NCBI RefSeq assembly: GCF_017591425.1
Contig: NW_024466599.1
Location: 26,512,001 to 26,576,000 of the forward strand
Direction: 5' to 3'
Length of the DNA: 64,000 nucleotides
Origin: Ochotona curzoniae
Lineage: Eukaryota > Chordata > Mammalia > Lagomorpha > Ochotonidae
Of this stretch, positions 25,768 through 39,950 are shown piece after piece (position 1 is the stretch's first letter; the number at the start of each line of letters is the position of its first letter). Under the pieces are notes generated by a model. The model saw only the letters and a program-made list of their open reading frames with translations. It searched no databases and was not told the DNA's origin. A program made the position numbers and the translations under genes.

Positions 25768-28700
25768 TGACCCACCATATTAAAAATTCAACATTAGACT
25801 CAAAGGAAAATAATGCAAGCAGAGACCAATAGCATGCACGGGGTAGCCAGGTTGGGGGGTGGGGAGTGGATTCTTCTCATATTTGCAATGTTTCGCTCCA
25901 CCCATCTGAGAAGATAAGAAGGCTGTTCTATTTCTGGACTCGCATCCTCCCCCCAGCTCGTCTCCACGGAGGCCCCAACTCCATGCTCACAGACTACAAA
26001 CCTGCAGCCACTGAGCTTGGCCAAGTGTGTGACTCTGGTGTGACCCAACAGGCTGTACCACTGTAACCCATCAAAGTCTGATCCACCTCGCCGTTTTGGC
26101 TACTGATAAACTGGCTCCTCTGGGTACGATTCAGCTGCTGCTTGCTTTCCTTTTGCATCCCTGATTGTACAGAGACCTATAAACACCATACAGAAGCATG
26201 TACTGCTCATTTGGCCTACACTCCTCACATCTGTGGGCTCTAACTGCACTATGTGAGAAAGGTATCTTAGCAGCATAATCTGGTGACAAAAAAAGTGCCA
26301 ATTCTGCACTTTTGAAGACAGCTTAGGAAGGCCTTTTTCCTCTATAAAAATGAGCTCCTGGGGGGAGAACCTGGAATGGATGCTGATCCCTGAGTTACAA
26401 GGCAGGAGGAGGGCAGGTTCTGCCATGCCTGGTTCATTTGTCACTACCTGTTGAGTGTGAGAGTTGCCTCTGGGCAGGAACTCTGGCTAGGGGGACGGGA
26501 AGCTAACAAGGCACTTGCTATGAACTGCTCACATACTTTCTTAGCTAATGGATCTACAAGGTCATCATCAATGTTGGCAGCAAAGTTGATGGTGAGGTTT
26601 TCAGTCATGTTGAGCCAGGATGTTCATTCTAAAATCTGCTCAGAAGGAAGGAACCTGTGAAAGCTGCTTTGTGGCTCATGAAACTGCTGTTTCCCTTACA
26701 GAAGTATAAAATGTGCATCAACTAAAAAGAGCAAAAAGGGGGAAGAAATTCATATTAAAGTCAGTAGTTTTTCTATGCAAAACTCCAGTTCTAGCAGTGG
26801 TAACATCAAGTGAACCAAAATGACAGGTTGACAGGTGTCAGAAATTTAGATCATGTTGATTTCACCCACAGGTAATAGCCAAGTTTCTGGTTTTCCTAGG
26901 CTTCAAATTGAAGCCCGCTTGCCTGACTGAACACTTGAGGGTGAAGTCACAGATAAGAGATTTGCATGCTCTCCTCCCACTGTGCCAGGGCCCTCAGCAG
27001 GCCTCCTGCTCCTGGAGGGACTGACAGGAGGCTCTCGCTCATCACTCTGGTGCTGGGGCCATTCTGTTGTCAACCCTTCCAGCAGACTATCCAGTGCTAC
27101 CTGCAGATGCCTGTTCGTACAGAAATACGTGGAGGTCTGCAGAAGGTCCACAGAAGATGAGTACTAGGGGAAAAAGCACAGACTTCTGTTTCTGCAAACT
27201 TTTAGAAGTACCCTTGCCTTTGCTAAGTCAATGAGTGCATGAATAAATGAACATTTTCCAACTAAGCTGAAAGCTATTCTGTGTGCATGAACTGAGTACA
27301 ATTCATCTTGTCTTTCACCATGTATGATGCACAGCGAACCTGAAGCCTGTCAAGTATTGAACCTGTAACCCACGCTGGGTGGTCCACCATGAGAGGCAGG
27401 CTGATTGGCCTGCAGGAACCCAGGACCAAGTTTACAGAGGCCCTGTGGGCAAGTGACAGAGATGTTTGGTGCTCCAAGGAACTTACACTTGCAAGGGTGG
27501 CCAGCACTGGAGTGCTGGCAGCAGTCTGCTGCTTCCCTATGTAACGCTCAGGACCCAGCTCCTGGGGTGCAGTCTTCCACTAAGCCTACGTGACAGGTCC
27601 ACCGACCACAGCGTGGAGGAAGAAGATTTCAGCCACAGCTGTGCCGCTAACCTGGCCAACACGAACACTGTTTGTCTTGAAGTCCGACAGCATTGAGAGG
27701 AAATGATGCACAAGGTCCCAACATCAATAAAAGGTAAGAGATGCTATCTTGGCCTTGTCAGACACCCACAACGCATAAAAGGCACCCTAGACACAAATCC
27801 CTCCAGCTCTAACTCAGGAGGACTTCTCAACATATTTGCCATTGTCAGAAAGAATCTCAAACAAAAAGATTTTTAGACTTCACGGTAAATGACAAAAAAA
27901 AAAATTAAAGTAATAAAGTTCCTGAGCCTCCCTGGAGGAAAACAGACATCCTGTTCTTAGAAAACAGAGTGGGCTAAGTGCCGTGAATGCTTTTCCCAGA
28001 GGAAACACGTGCATGGCACTCCATACAACCACACAGCTTTCACCAGGGACAATAGCTCCCCTCCCTCTCCATCCACATTCCACTTCCCTCCCAACTGTTG
28101 GAAGCCAAGACCCCTGGGTTCCCAGCGTGGAATATCGTCTTCCCACCTTCCAACCATCAGCCGCTATCTGTGACATGTTAGAGCTGCTTCAGAGTCACTT
28201 CCTTCCTCACAGCGGCAGCCTTCTCCATCTCGCCTCCTGTAAGCTGGCCTCGTTGCTGCCTTGGTTTGCTAAGTAGACTTATGGGATGTGACTTGTTATT
28301 TTTCTGTGTTTGGGTTCTGTGAAGGATGTCTCCAGGAAAGTGGTAAGCAAAAAAAGGATAGATGGTAAGAAAAGTGCTGTAAGCAAGTACTACTGGTATT
28401 AAATCTCTTCTTGGGAGTTCCTCAAGTTTTACTGAATATGCCCCTCTAAGTTTTTCCTTTATCTGTTGGCTCAACTGCCTGCATACTATATCATATGAAT
28501 CTGGCCCTGTATTTTTGTAAATACAGTTTTCTTAGAATACACCTAGGCTCATTTACTTAGGGTCTACTGCTCAGTGGCTCTTAGCTGACCTCTACTCCCA
28601 GGGCATCCTGCTGGAAGTAGTTTTCACTCTCATGATGCTGGGGATGGTGCATGTGCTATGTGCACCGAGCAGGTCCAGGCCAGAAATGATGCTAAACACC

Positions 28701-29091
28701 CTGTGACCCACAGGACAACCTCCTCCAAGGTAAGAATCCTCTGGCCTCCTTTCTCCTTAGTACTGAGGTCAACAAACCCTAATACAGCTGTGTCTAGGCT
28801 GCAAGGTCCAGTTGTGATAAAATCTGCATGTGGCTTTAAAGTATAAACCATTAACTGACCACTACAGAACAAGTTTGGAGCCTTGTCTTAGATGGTCACC
28901 TGCGGTCTGTTCTCCCACACACCCTGTAGTTCTCATCCCTGAACTTAGCTTTAACTGCCACCTCTCATGGTAATTTTACAATGGCATTCTCAGCCCACAA
29001 GTACCTACTAAGTCTACATCTGTGCAGCTCAATGCCAATCAATGGACCAGGGCCAGGCCCTGGCAGTCTTAAGGAAAGGAAGTTTAACTAA

Positions 29092-29392
29092 GAGGCCAGT
29101 GCTGTGGTGTATCAGACTAAGCCACTGCCTATAGTACCAGCATCCTATACGGGCACTGGTTCATGTCTTGGCAGCTCCATTTCTGATCCAGCTCCCTGCT
29201 TATGGCCTGGGAAAGCAGCACAGGATGGCTCAAGCCCTTGGGCCCCTCCCTGCACCCATATGTGAGACCTGGAAGAAGCTCATGCCTCCTGACAAACTCA
29301 GCTCCAGCTGCTGCAGCCATCTGGGGAGTGAATCAGCAGGAAGAAGGCCTCTCTCTACCCATCCTCTCTAACTCTACCTTTCACATAAAAAT
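29092..29392 (+). mobile_element. CSINE
   Basis: Sense C-repeat: 'gaggccagtgctgtggtgta' head, 'ctgatccagctccctgctta', GGCCTGGGAAAGCAGCA, 'ggctcaagcccttgggccc' and 'ccatctggggagtgaa', with a short A-rich end. A rough duplication (AAGTTTAACTAA against AAGTTTTATAAA) may be the target site. Antisense to CDC42EP3. Confidence 0.85.
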
Positions 29393-29869
29393 AAGTTTTA
29401 TAAAAATGGAAACTAAAAGCTTTTAGAAAGTTCTTGACATTGCCTTAACAATCAAGTACATGATCAGATTCTTCTTCCTTGCTGAACAGGCCCCTGACAA
29501 GTTTTGGCAGGCACACATTGTGGAGCTTTCCTGGGGACTGTGCATGGCTCATGCTGTGTGCTCATGGTGCAGAATATCATTGGGTACAATGGATTAGAAA
29601 CAGACACACCAAAAAAATCTGGTGGTGCTCTCCATACAGTGTAAAAAGCCTCATCCCTGTGTCTGAGCATTTTCCACTGGGCTCCCATCAGATACTCTGT
29701 CCCACATGAACTCTCTTGCCTTCTGTCTTCCCCCAGACTGGCTAGGGCATACGCCTCCCATCATTCTTCTCCCACCAATTGCAAGAATCCATCAAAATCC
29801 TAAATCCAGTTGAGGTCTCCATCTCTCTTACTGCCTCATTTTCTACACCAAGTCATATGAAGCTAGCGT

Positions 29870-30320
29870 TGGATCTCCCCCAGTCTGGGTCCATTTCTGT
29901 CCAACCTCACTGCCTTGACCTTGCTTCTGGCTCTCCTGCTCTTTCTCTTGCATAAGAACATTTACTTCTCTACCTGCTTCCCTCCTCCCATTCCTACCAA
30001 ATGGAGCAACGTGGAATCTCCCTGAAACCTGTCACTCCCCCTTAACTTAAAACCCTTTCAGAGCTGGTTTACTTTTTATAGTTTGGGGGAAAGATGGCTT
30101 GTAAGGCCCCTCTGCAGTTTGGAAAACCTGCCCATACCTGGAGCTGTCTTCTCCTGCCAGCTCCCCAGGGCCTCTTAGGACCCCACCATGGTCTGTGTAT
30201 ACCTCCAACCTACCAATTCCTCAGACCATACTGGCCTGTATACTTGACTGACTTTTCCACTATGCCGTTACCTGGCAGAGCAAGTACTGAATAAATGTTT
30301 GCTGGATGAACAAATGAGAA
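29870..30320 (+). mobile_element. L2 LINE fragment
   Basis: Contains 'aaaaccctttcagagctgg', 'gatggcttgtaaggcccct', 'gaaaacctgcccatacctgg' and a 3' end 'ggcagagcaagtactgaataaatgtttgctggatgaa'-like stretch, in the order found in mammalian L2. Diverged. Confidence 0.5.
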
Positions 30321-32000
30321 AACTTACAAGAAAACTGCCCTCTCTTCAACTCTGCCTGCTCCGCTGACAAGGCAAGATGGGTGTCTTCTATGGCTCCTAC
30401 AAGAATCAACCAATCATTTAACATTTTTTTTTATGCTAAAGGATTTCTTTGTTTTTCCTTCTGTAAGACACTTCAGCCTTCCTTTCTCCCTCAGCATCTT
30501 ACACAAACCTAAGTAATTCTACGGGATGGAACATATCTTTAGGACTAGCACAAATATTTGTGTACATGCTGTATGAATAGGAAATGACTTCTATCCATGA
30601 CTGCAATATGTAAATAGTGTCTTAGATTGGGGAGAATCTGACAATAGCTTCTTCCCCCGAATTCAGACTTACTGGTTATGCTTAAGTCAAACTCAAACAA
30701 TGAGGCCCTGGAAAACAATGAGGTTGTTCTCCTGACTCTCCTTCTAAAAGGAAATGAGTTAAGTGGAAGCCTGGCTTATTTGGCCTAACAGGTACAAGGA
30801 AGCTTCTAGAAACTACACTGAATATTGACTTCAAAAAGCTGTTTTGAACATCAATGTGTAACCAGCACATGGCACAGATGAGATACTTGGAAGAGAAATT
30901 ACCAAAATGCTTACCAAAAAGGACAAAGAAACAGAAGCACTTACTGCGTGAGCAGCCATTGCACTGCTCTTCCAGGTCTCCAGGGAGAAAAGAACGGGAC
31001 CTAAGCTTTGGGCCACACTACATAGGGCACTCCTAACATATCGGGGTACCAGTTCCTTCCCAAATAAAAAGGAGAGAGTCTCAAACATGGTTAACTCATT
31101 GGTGGTTAGAAGTTGTATATGTGACAATCTTCCAAACTACACTAAGCTAATAAGCAAACACATGGCACCGTCTTTACTTTCAGTGAAAATTCAGGATACC
31201 TATTAAGATGCAATCCTAATGGCCAAGATAGCCATATCTGTCTCAAGTGTTTTCACATTGGTTATCAATAACAGTGGTAGGTGGGGTTAAAATGGCTTAT
31301 GCTCACCAGAGGAAGGGGATTTTTAGCACCAGGTAGATCAGAGGACAATCTTTGTGTCCATGGGACACCAGACTGCATTAAATTCTATACACACACCTGC
31401 ACACTTTCTCTCCACCAGCAGTATTTTTGGCCTTAAGAGTGACCGGGCCATACTGGATAATGATGTTATTTTAGTATCTAAATGGGATTTCTTATTATAG
31501 TCCCAGTGAAGACATAAACAAAAACCTTTTGCTCTCCTAATCTCACTAGTGACTTGCTCTATCATGGATGACGAGAGTGAGGAATCCACTGAATGCCAGT
31601 CAAAGCACATTTTGCTTAATTTCTATGGAAAAGCAAACTGAGACTTCTTGCTTCTATCTTAAGACAGGGAAGGGCAGGGAGGGAAAGGGGCCTTCACTTG
31701 GTGGTCCTGGGAGTGGCAGTAAGAGTCAGCTGGGGACAGGCCCAAGGAACCTTTCCAAGGGAAGTGGAAGCTCAATTGGAGCACTGCATTTTGAGTCGAA
31801 TCTTGCAGGACTTGAGGAGTAAGGAACATCCTAACGTCTTGCTAATAGTTTTATTTTGATCATAGAACTATTTTCAAGAACTTTTGGAAAACTAAAATGC
31901 AGAGTTAAAAAATGCACGCAAGCCGCTGACTTTATTTTCAAAAAAGAGACAATTATGATGATTTTTAAAATCATCTCTCCTCAATAAAATTTTGGTTTTG

Positions 32001-32272
32001 CGGGCCAGCATTCCATACGGGTGACTATTTGAGTCCTGGCGGCCCCCCTCCCGTCTAGCTCCCTGCCAGTGCACCTGGGAGAGCAGTGAAGGATGGCACA
32101 AGTGCATAGATTCCTGCACACACACAGGAGAACTCTGCAAGAAGCTCCTGGCTTGGGACCCGCCCAGCTCCGGCCATCTGGGGAATGAAACCAATGGATG
32201 GAAGATCTCATCACGTCTCTCCTCTCTGCAAAAATGCCTTTCAACTAAATAATCTTCTAAAAAAAATAAAAA
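32001..32272 (+). mobile_element. CSINE, 5' truncated
   Basis: Begins near 'gggccagcattccatacggg', with 'tagctccctgccagtgcacc', 'aagaagctcctggcttggga', 'ggccatctggggaatgaa', 'ccaatggatggaagatctc' and an A-rich tail at about 32258-32272. The tRNA head is shortened. Confidence 0.8.
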
Positions 32273-33764
32273 GAGGATTTTCTTTAGGAAAAAATATTTG
32301 AGTTTTATATACTGAAGAGCTGCCTGTTGAATCAGCACTGATAAAATATACAAGGATATCTCCTGGTGCTTCTACCTGTGTGGCAGGGTTACTGGTTGGC
32401 AGACTGTGTGCTGATATCAGCAAAGCAGGAAACTTTCTGGATAGGCTGCTTGACTTAAGACACACACTCTTATCAAATCTCTGCATGACACAAAACCCAG
32501 ATGAAGCCTCCATGTGCCATGGACAAACTGTGGTCCAAACTCACATGAACAGACTCAAGGATTGGCAGAATAAAACTTGTAAAGTTCTGCATTTGGGTTA
32601 GAATAATGTAATCCCCCAAGTGCATACTAAGGTGGGATCTGGCTTGTAGTTCCTCGTGAAATGGCCCTGGGTATTCAGCTCACTGTTGCCTTGCTAGGAG
32701 CTGATGGTGCAATGAGGTGGCTTGAAAAGGCACCAACACAAAGCCTCGCTGTATTTTGTTTTGCCTGAACCTTGTCTGGGGACCCATCTTCCAAGGAGCT
32801 TTGCGATGCCAGCACCTATGGGTGAAGGGTAAGCTAAATTGCCAAAGTGGAGCCCCAGCAGGTAGACTGGGTGCTGTGAGAGAGGAGGGAGCCAACACAG
32901 GGCACATGGTTGCTTTCTTGAAACACTTGATAAACTGCTAAGAGGCAGGCCATCTGCAGAGTCCCAAGTAGAGACCCAAGTATGTGATGGATTAAGGTTC
33001 ACTGAAAGCCTGTCTCCTGACAAAGTCCACATCAGTGAGCTGCCAGTGTGCAGAATGGGGGGCAGAGAGGTCCATCCCAGGAAGTCTCCCAGCTGAGTCT
33101 GAGAGAGGGTGCTGAGCATCCCTGCCATGCAGATGCTCCAGAATCCACCTCCACTCCACGGTGCCAGCTTAAAGCAGCAGCCCTTGTGTGTGCAGTCAAC
33201 TACATGGACACACAGATTATAGCACATACGTCCCAATGCCTGGGATCTGCACACCTTCAGTGTTAGAGACATCATACATTTTGTTTTAGCACAGCAGGTC
33301 TCTTTCAGGTGTTCCGTTTTCTGGAAGTCTCAGGGATGTAGGAAGGCACGATGGGACAGTGGCAATTGGAAGGGAGACTGGAAAAGCAAGGCCAAGCCTG
33401 CTCCTCTTAAGCCAAAGAAATTTTGCTGTTATCTGCTCATGTAAGAGACTTAACGATCTTCTTGCTTGCCCTTGCCTTAAAAAAAATTGAAGGAATACTT
33501 CACCAAGAGCCAACAGCCATGCTCGGTGTCATTTAAATTCTTGAGGACTTAGCTGCATGCCAGAATGAGAGAATGGGGCTGAGATAAGGCCACTCTGCAT
33601 GTGTGGTTCTACATTACTTGCAGAAACATTTAGCTTTCAGGGAATTTCAAGGAGAAAAAAAGAAACATAATTTCTATTAAAAGACTATCTTAAGAGTCAG
33701 AATAGTTTTTCATCAGCTTATCCACATTTCACCATCCTTTCTCAACTCTTCCTGGTATTCAGTC

Positions 33765-33880
33765 AGGGTGCCAAGTCATGCCATCCAGTCCCTCTGGGAA
33801 GCCTCAGTTTGTTCATCTAAAAAATGGTAACAGTACTGGGAGGTGTCATCTTAGAAGCACAGAACAGAAAGTGCCAGGCC
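33765..33880 (+). repeat. MIR fragment
   Basis: GCCTCAGTTTGTTCATCT followed by AAAAAATGGTAACAGTA is the MIR core in sense orientation. Confidence 0.55.
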
Positions 33881-35002
33881 AGGCCCTGGCAAGCAGTGAG
33901 TCCAAATCAGTGCAAGGGGCAGCTGGTGTTGTTGACTGTTCCAACAAACATAGCTGCAGAAGGGGTAAGAGGGGCTGGAAGCGCACACTGGGGATTTCTT
34001 TTCAGACTTGGGATGCTGCCACCCGATTGTTTCCAATGTAGTATGAAAAACTCCCAATGTCCTGGTTCCAACTGCCTGACTCCCCATTTGGTGAATAAAA
34101 CAAACTGCAACATGAAAGATGTTTCTGTTTCCCTCCAGCACAGCCCCACAGATCTGTCCACAGTGTCCTCCGCTGGGCTGCAGGTGGAACACTCCTACCC
34201 ATCTCCATTCCATTCCCAGCCTCCAAGGAACGTGAAACAAAATCCAGCTACCAGTATCAACTTACACTCAACTTCTTGTAAGGCCACGAATCCACACTAT
34301 TTTGGAAGATATTTCATACTGAAGTTTTCTGAAATCAAGAAAAGAAGTAGCCAGTTTGGTGCTAGGACATGCACACAGAGGGTCGTTGTGGGGCCAGCTG
34401 TGAGAAGTAAGCCAGGGAGAGAGCCCTCTGTGTGCCTTCACCGGGCCCCTGGCTGGATACTCTCATACTAATTCAGTAACAAGCCTCTACGAAGTGCCAT
34501 GCAAGTGTTCTGGGTAGGCCACAGCAGTGGTGCACTCTGAAGTGTGCAGAGAGATCAACATACCAATAAGTGAGTGGCTAACACAGTCATGGCTGATGAG
34601 AAGTCTTAAGCAGTGCTGACAGGTGCATCGGCCCTTCCTCTGTGCTCTAGGTCTCTAGGTGATACGTGGGTATCACCATCACTTCCAGGGCACAAGAACA
34701 CCTTGGTGGAGGCTGACTTCTCTTCTCAATGGGAAGACTTGAGAAGATCTAGCAGAGCAGGTTGGGTGGAGGACAGGGCCAGTTTCCACAGTATCCTAGG
34801 AGAATCCTACCACCAGGATAAGATGACTGGGTATGGAGTGGAGGAGGGTTCGCTCTAGAGACTTAGCCAACATGGTGAAGACTACACTGCCCACTTCTTC
34901 ATTAAATCCTATTGTAAAAGAAGAATGGCAAGATTAATTAGATTCTGTCCTTGAGGAACTCAGAGTCTGGTCAGTCACAGGGTCAACAAGTGAGCATTTA
35001 AA

Positions 35003-35322
35003 ACACAGCTGAGTGGATCAAGTATTCAGCCTAACAGGTAAAAAGCCATTGGGATGCCCACATGCTGTAGAGAAATTCCTGGGTCCAAGTCCTGGCTCTG
35101 CTTCTAAATCCAGCTTCCTGCGGTTAGGCAACCCTCCCTGGGGGACAGCAGTGATGGCCCATGGACTTGGGTCCGGGCCACCCACACAGGAGTTCTGATT
35201 TGAGTTCCAGGCTCTTGGCTCTGGCATGGTCCAGCCCTAACCACTGTGGCATTTAAGGAATGAACTAAAAGATGGGAATTCTCTGTCTCTTTGCCTCTCA
35301 AATGAAAACAAAATTTAATAAT
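35003..35322 (+). mobile_element. CSINE, diverged
   Basis: Sense C-repeat with 'gcctaacaggtaaaaagcca', 'tcctggctctgcttctaaat', 'gttccaggctcttggctctgg' and a terminal 'tctttgcctctcaaatgaaa'. Older than the copy at 6849. Antisense to CDC42EP3. Confidence 0.65.
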
Positions 35323-37579
35323 GGTTATTACAGAAGGCCCAAGACACGATGGAAACTCTTCAAATAAGGAAAAGGGAGTCAGAATTACAAGAGTTTAGAG
35401 CCATAAGACTTGGAGACCAGCACTGCTTCCCTTGCCCCCACAGCCTTTCAGCACAGAGGCCAGGAAGCGGCCTACCAGAGCAGGGCAGCAAGATGCCATG
35501 GGACAAACAGGTCAACCAAAGGCTTGCAGCCTGGCCTCATGTGTTGAAAGCAATGTTTTAGGTCTGACCGAATCTTGGCAAAATTGGAAAAAAAATTTTT
35601 TTAATTGAAAAAATGAATAAGGAAAAGAAATCAAACACATCCCAAAATGGCAAAGTCGCATTTCACACCAAAGGCCTTTGCTTGTTTTGACACGAGTAGC
35701 CTGAATGATCATGACCCATTAGAACAGATCTTCAGCAAGGAAACGTATGGCAATGATCTATCATGCTTACAACTATGACCTTCAAATTGTCACCTGAACA
35801 TGACAGATTCTCCAACGTGTCAGCTATCTAAGTAGAGACCTTGACTTGGAATCAGGACCTTGACTTTGCCGACTCAGGCTGCTCGGTTCTGTGGTCCCTG
35901 CTCTCACAGCATTATTAAGGACAGTGAGGCTAACAGGTGCCCCTTATCCTGGCTCACTGCATCTGCCACAGAATCTGGGATCAGCTGGAGCCAAATGCCT
36001 CAAGTCAAACTCAAGAAAAAGACTCTGAGAGGTCACAGCTGAGACTTGCATCTTTGCCTTCCAATCCCCAATCCCACCTATCTCCTCATCTTCCACACTT
36101 CATTCTGCATTCCTTCAATTCGTGGCAGGGCAATGTGGTATCTGCTGGCCTCCTTGGGTGTGCTTTTATAGCTCCATCCCCGTGATTCTCTCAGATGCCC
36201 ATGGATTCCCTCTGTTCTGCAGGGTATTGAGGTGAGGGGCATGTGGCTTCTGCCTGTGGGTCAACATTTTCCAGACTGTGTGTCCTGCCAGACTATTCTC
36301 GCAGCTGCCCTGTAGGCCAAACCATGAGAGCCATCCTGGACACTGCCTCCTTGCTGGAGGTTCGTGTACACCTGGCAGGAGCTATGCTCTGCAAAGTCCT
36401 ACAGAAAGATCCTTCATCAGAATGGCTTCCCACTCATGCAGGGCTTGGGACATGTCTTAGGGGGTACCCTACTGGCTAAAGGCAGGGGAGTGGGAGCTGT
36501 GATACTGCTTGGCAAAGATCTACAGGCCAGGAGGCCAACATTTCTTAAAATATAGGTCATTTCAAAATTACTGAAAATCCTTGTATTTTTCAAGTTGGGA
36601 TTCTAGAATTTTACAGTGAATTCAGGACTTAGGCAAGCAATAAGGACCAAGCAGACACCAGTTTGGAACTCAACAGCACTTTAAGGAAAGAAATGTGCCT
36701 GTTGCTAGAGAACTGACTGCTTATTTCTTCTGGTTTGTGGGGTTGTGTTTTGTTTCATATCCTTTTAAAAGGTGAGGGCAGGAAATTGAAGATGCCAAAT
36801 GGAGATGTACAGGTCCAAGACTGTCACCCTTGGCTCTGATGCCAAGGCAGTTATTTCAGGCCTCAGCAAAGGCCAGGACAAACCCAGAGTGTCAAGGCAA
36901 CGAGGCCAGGCGGGGCTTGGGTCATCTGCGGTTTCCAAGGCCTCCATACTCACTCCTTTTCTGTCTCCTTGCCTGGAAGCTCATCTGACAGCGGGTGGGG
37001 CAGGTGCAGGACCAAGACCCACCCAATTTCCCCAGGCAGAGCACAGTGCTTGCAGCCCTTCCCTCAGCACTTGAGGCTGCACTGCTCCCAAATGTATGTC
37101 AAACACAACAACTGCCAGGGCCCAAAGCATGTGGCAATGTGAATGCAACACCCATCCAGACCTGGTTACTGGACCCCACATCCTCTATCTTGTGGTGACT
37201 CTGCAGCAAGGGCACAGAGCAGCCCCACTTCATCCCTGGGCAGACCTCATTACCTGGCATGACTATCTTCCTCAGTGTACAATCCCCAACATCTTCAGCT
37301 AGTCAATTCCTTTGTGGTAAACTGTTCATGAGAACAGCCTGCACTGTGCATGTGGGCTGCACTGCAGAAGACTCTCACCAAATAGAATACAGTTATGCAC
37401 GTGGGATTCCCCAGGCTGGCAATGACTATCATTTTCCTGTGGGTGATGGGGCTATGAGGTACTGGCTGAGATAAAATGAGTTATTGGCTAAGAACCAACA
37501 ACCACAATAAGAATTCGGTTTAGTAGCTCTCCTGCCCCTCTGTCCTAGTCCAGGTGGTGGTGAGGAGTCTGGTATTTAG

Positions 37580-37725
37580 GATAGGGTCCTAGGACTGGAG
37601 CGAAAACCCTGACTCTGTTACTGATTTAGCAGTGTGACCTTGGCCAACATCCTAAATCTTTCTGAGTCTGTGTTCTTATCTGGGAGAGGAGTGCAATATC
37701 CGGATCTCACAGATCTATGAATATT
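37580..37725 (+). repeat. MIR element
   Basis: 'ccctgactctgttactgatt', 'cagtgtgaccttggccaa', 'cctaaatctttctgagtctg' match the sense MIR consensus order. Confidence 0.65.
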
Positions 37726-37829
37726 CATTGAGAGGACCAAAGCCAGCGGACTTGCAAACAGCCACCTGGGCCAGGCAGGGTTTCCAGTGCCTATAGCTTT
37801 TACCTTCTGCAATCTTCCAGGCAACAAAA

Positions 37830-37940
37830 GCATCCCTACTTTACAGCTAACGGGTGAGGTACCCAGGCTAAGTCACTGCCCAACTGTACAGAGCTAGCAC
37901 ATTTGCAAACCCTGCTGTCTGACTGGGTGAACCTTTATAA
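37830..37940 (-). repeat. MIR fragment
   Basis: 'ctttacagctaacgggtgag', 'ggctaagtcactgcccaact', 'acagagctagcacatttgc' follow the antisense MIR consensus. Confidence 0.5.
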
Positions 37941-38029
37941 CCTTAAGGTTCTTATTCCCCGAAGCATCCCCCTGACAAGGCCATAGGACTAGCTGCTCAC
38001 CCACTGTTTAACTGCATGTTCACATTCAG

Positions 38030-38130
38030 ACATGTTCCCTGCTGTGTAATTTTGAACAAGTAATGTAACTGGTCTGTCCTCAGTATCTACACCTGCAAAA
38101 TGGTCACATGACTCTTTCCTCTTTCACGGA
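38030..38130 (+). repeat. MIR fragment
   Basis: 'ctgtgtaattttgaacaag', then 'ctcagtatctacacctgcaa' and AATGGTCAC follow the sense MIR core. Confidence 0.5.
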
Positions 38131-39941
38131 ATGAATTAGAAGGAGCAGCTGGCATCTAGGATGAGCTCCTCCCAGGAAGTACTTGACTCCCAAAGCAAGA
38201 CGCGCGGAGGATTCCTGAGCTCCCATGTGTGGCAAAGAAGAGTCTGTGGCTGGTTCAATCTACCTGTTCCAAGCAGCTATACTTGGTGTCTGGTAAATAA
38301 ACTGTTTAAAATAGATTTAAATTTCGAGAAGAAAAAAAAAAAATGGTCCACAAGTCCTTGGGGAAAAAGAAATTAGTCTGGGCCTAAATGAAGCCAGGAC
38401 CTCAATAATTAAAACAGTGATGGAAACAAATCAAAGCAATCTTCCTGGAGGTTTTCCGAGTTCTGAATCCATCCCACCCTCTGGATAAGGACCCAAGAGC
38501 ATGTGGAGAATTTATAGCCTGCTAAAAATCATGATGTGATGCAGGTTAAAGCAACCGTGGCCCCAAGGCAGACTGTGGAATACCAGAACTCTAAGTGAAA
38601 AAGGCTAGCTTTTGTGAATGTGTTGGACACGAGACACAACACCACATTAAAGGGAAAGCTGGAGCACAGACAAGGCGCACTGGCTCCTGGGAGTCCTTCT
38701 GCAGTAACTGTACAGGCTTTGTATGTGGGCATCTCACACCATGGTGAAATGTGCAATATAGGGAGAAAAAAAAATGCAACATTGGTTACTAGAGCTCCCG
38801 TTCCTCCCTGTTCCACCGAGAATCAGGACAGGACCAGTGTGAGCCTCAGGAAAGGCGGAGCTCGTCATCTGTCATGCTCTTCAGCTGCTGCCCCCCACCC
38901 CCAGCAAGCCGCCCACGGCACCAGGGTCCACTCATGGAACTCATCATGCAAATCTCTCACAGATGACACTGCTGCAAAACAGCGTTGGCCATGGCTTCGG
39001 AACTGCTTCCACATTTCGTCTCCAAAGTTCTTATCTGCGGGCCGCTAAGGCTGAGCGTTCAGTACAACAGCGGAGCGCCTGGACCAGAAACCTGAACCAT
39101 GCCCTCAATGCAGCAGTCGCCTCACTGTGGCATTGCTTTCCCAGGTGACAGCGCTTAGCATGTCACAACTGCCGCCAGTGTACTGCTGAGTGCTTGCCTC
39201 TCTGCTGAACAGGGGCGTGGAGACACACTCCTACACAACGTGTAGCTGCTCCTAAGAGTTCAGACCAAGTGCAGGTGTTATCAAAGACAAGCCTTCAGGA
39301 ACTATCCAGAACACAAGCGAAGTTACGTTCACTAGCAGGTAGATGAAAGTTTTTTTGTAAGTCGGGACATTCTATGAGCTGTTTAAATTCACTTAGGGCT
39401 ACACCGGGGCATTGCCCTGGCTTCCCCCAGGAGCTCTGGGGCCTTTATTTTCCCTCTGGTGTTCAGGGAAAGCCCCAAAGGCTGACCTTGCCATTAAAAC
39501 AGGAACATCTGCTGCCCTCCTAACTCTTGTCCTCTCATACAGGGCAGCGCCTCTTAAGAAACTCCAGGCCACGGTCAGGGCTGAGTGGGGGGTGGGGAAA
39601 CACCGACTCCAGTCCCCTCCCACTACAGCCCCCACGCCGCCAGACACATCAGCAGCCCACTGCCCCAAATACACCAGAGCTGGAAAGAGTCACACCGCAA
39701 AACACTCCGGACACGCCTATTCCAGTTCTCGGCTTCATTCACTTTTTTTTCTTTTGAAAGATGTAATTACTCCACTGTCAGCCTGGGCGGCACTCTGGGG
39801 CTTTTCCTCCTTTCAACACAGCTGCGCTCCCGGCTTTGATGCTGCTGTCCACGCAGCCGGTCCCAGCCACAGCCTGGCTTTCAGTAATGTAACATTCAAG
39901 TGCGTATTTATTTTTAAACTGACCTCTTCTAGACCGTACGG

Positions 39942-39950
39942 TATAAAAGG
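39942..39950 (+). promoter_or_regulatory. TATA box on the plus strand beside the CDC42EP3 promoter
   Basis: TATAAAAGG, flanked by GC-rich DNA (ACGG before, AGGTC after), is a textbook TATA box. It points rightward, opposite to CDC42EP3, at the left edge of the CpG island. A plus-strand start would be near 39970. A consensus plus-strand 5' splice site (CCAG/GTAAGG, junction 40608/40609) lies about 640 nt beyond. Whether it is used is unknown. Confidence 0.35.

Noticed and set aside
33824..34471. A 215-codon open frame on the plus strand within the CDC42EP3 intron
   Set aside because: It starts inside a MIR fragment, shows no domain, low-complexity bias or family resemblance, and no splice or promoter context supports it. 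Probably chance.
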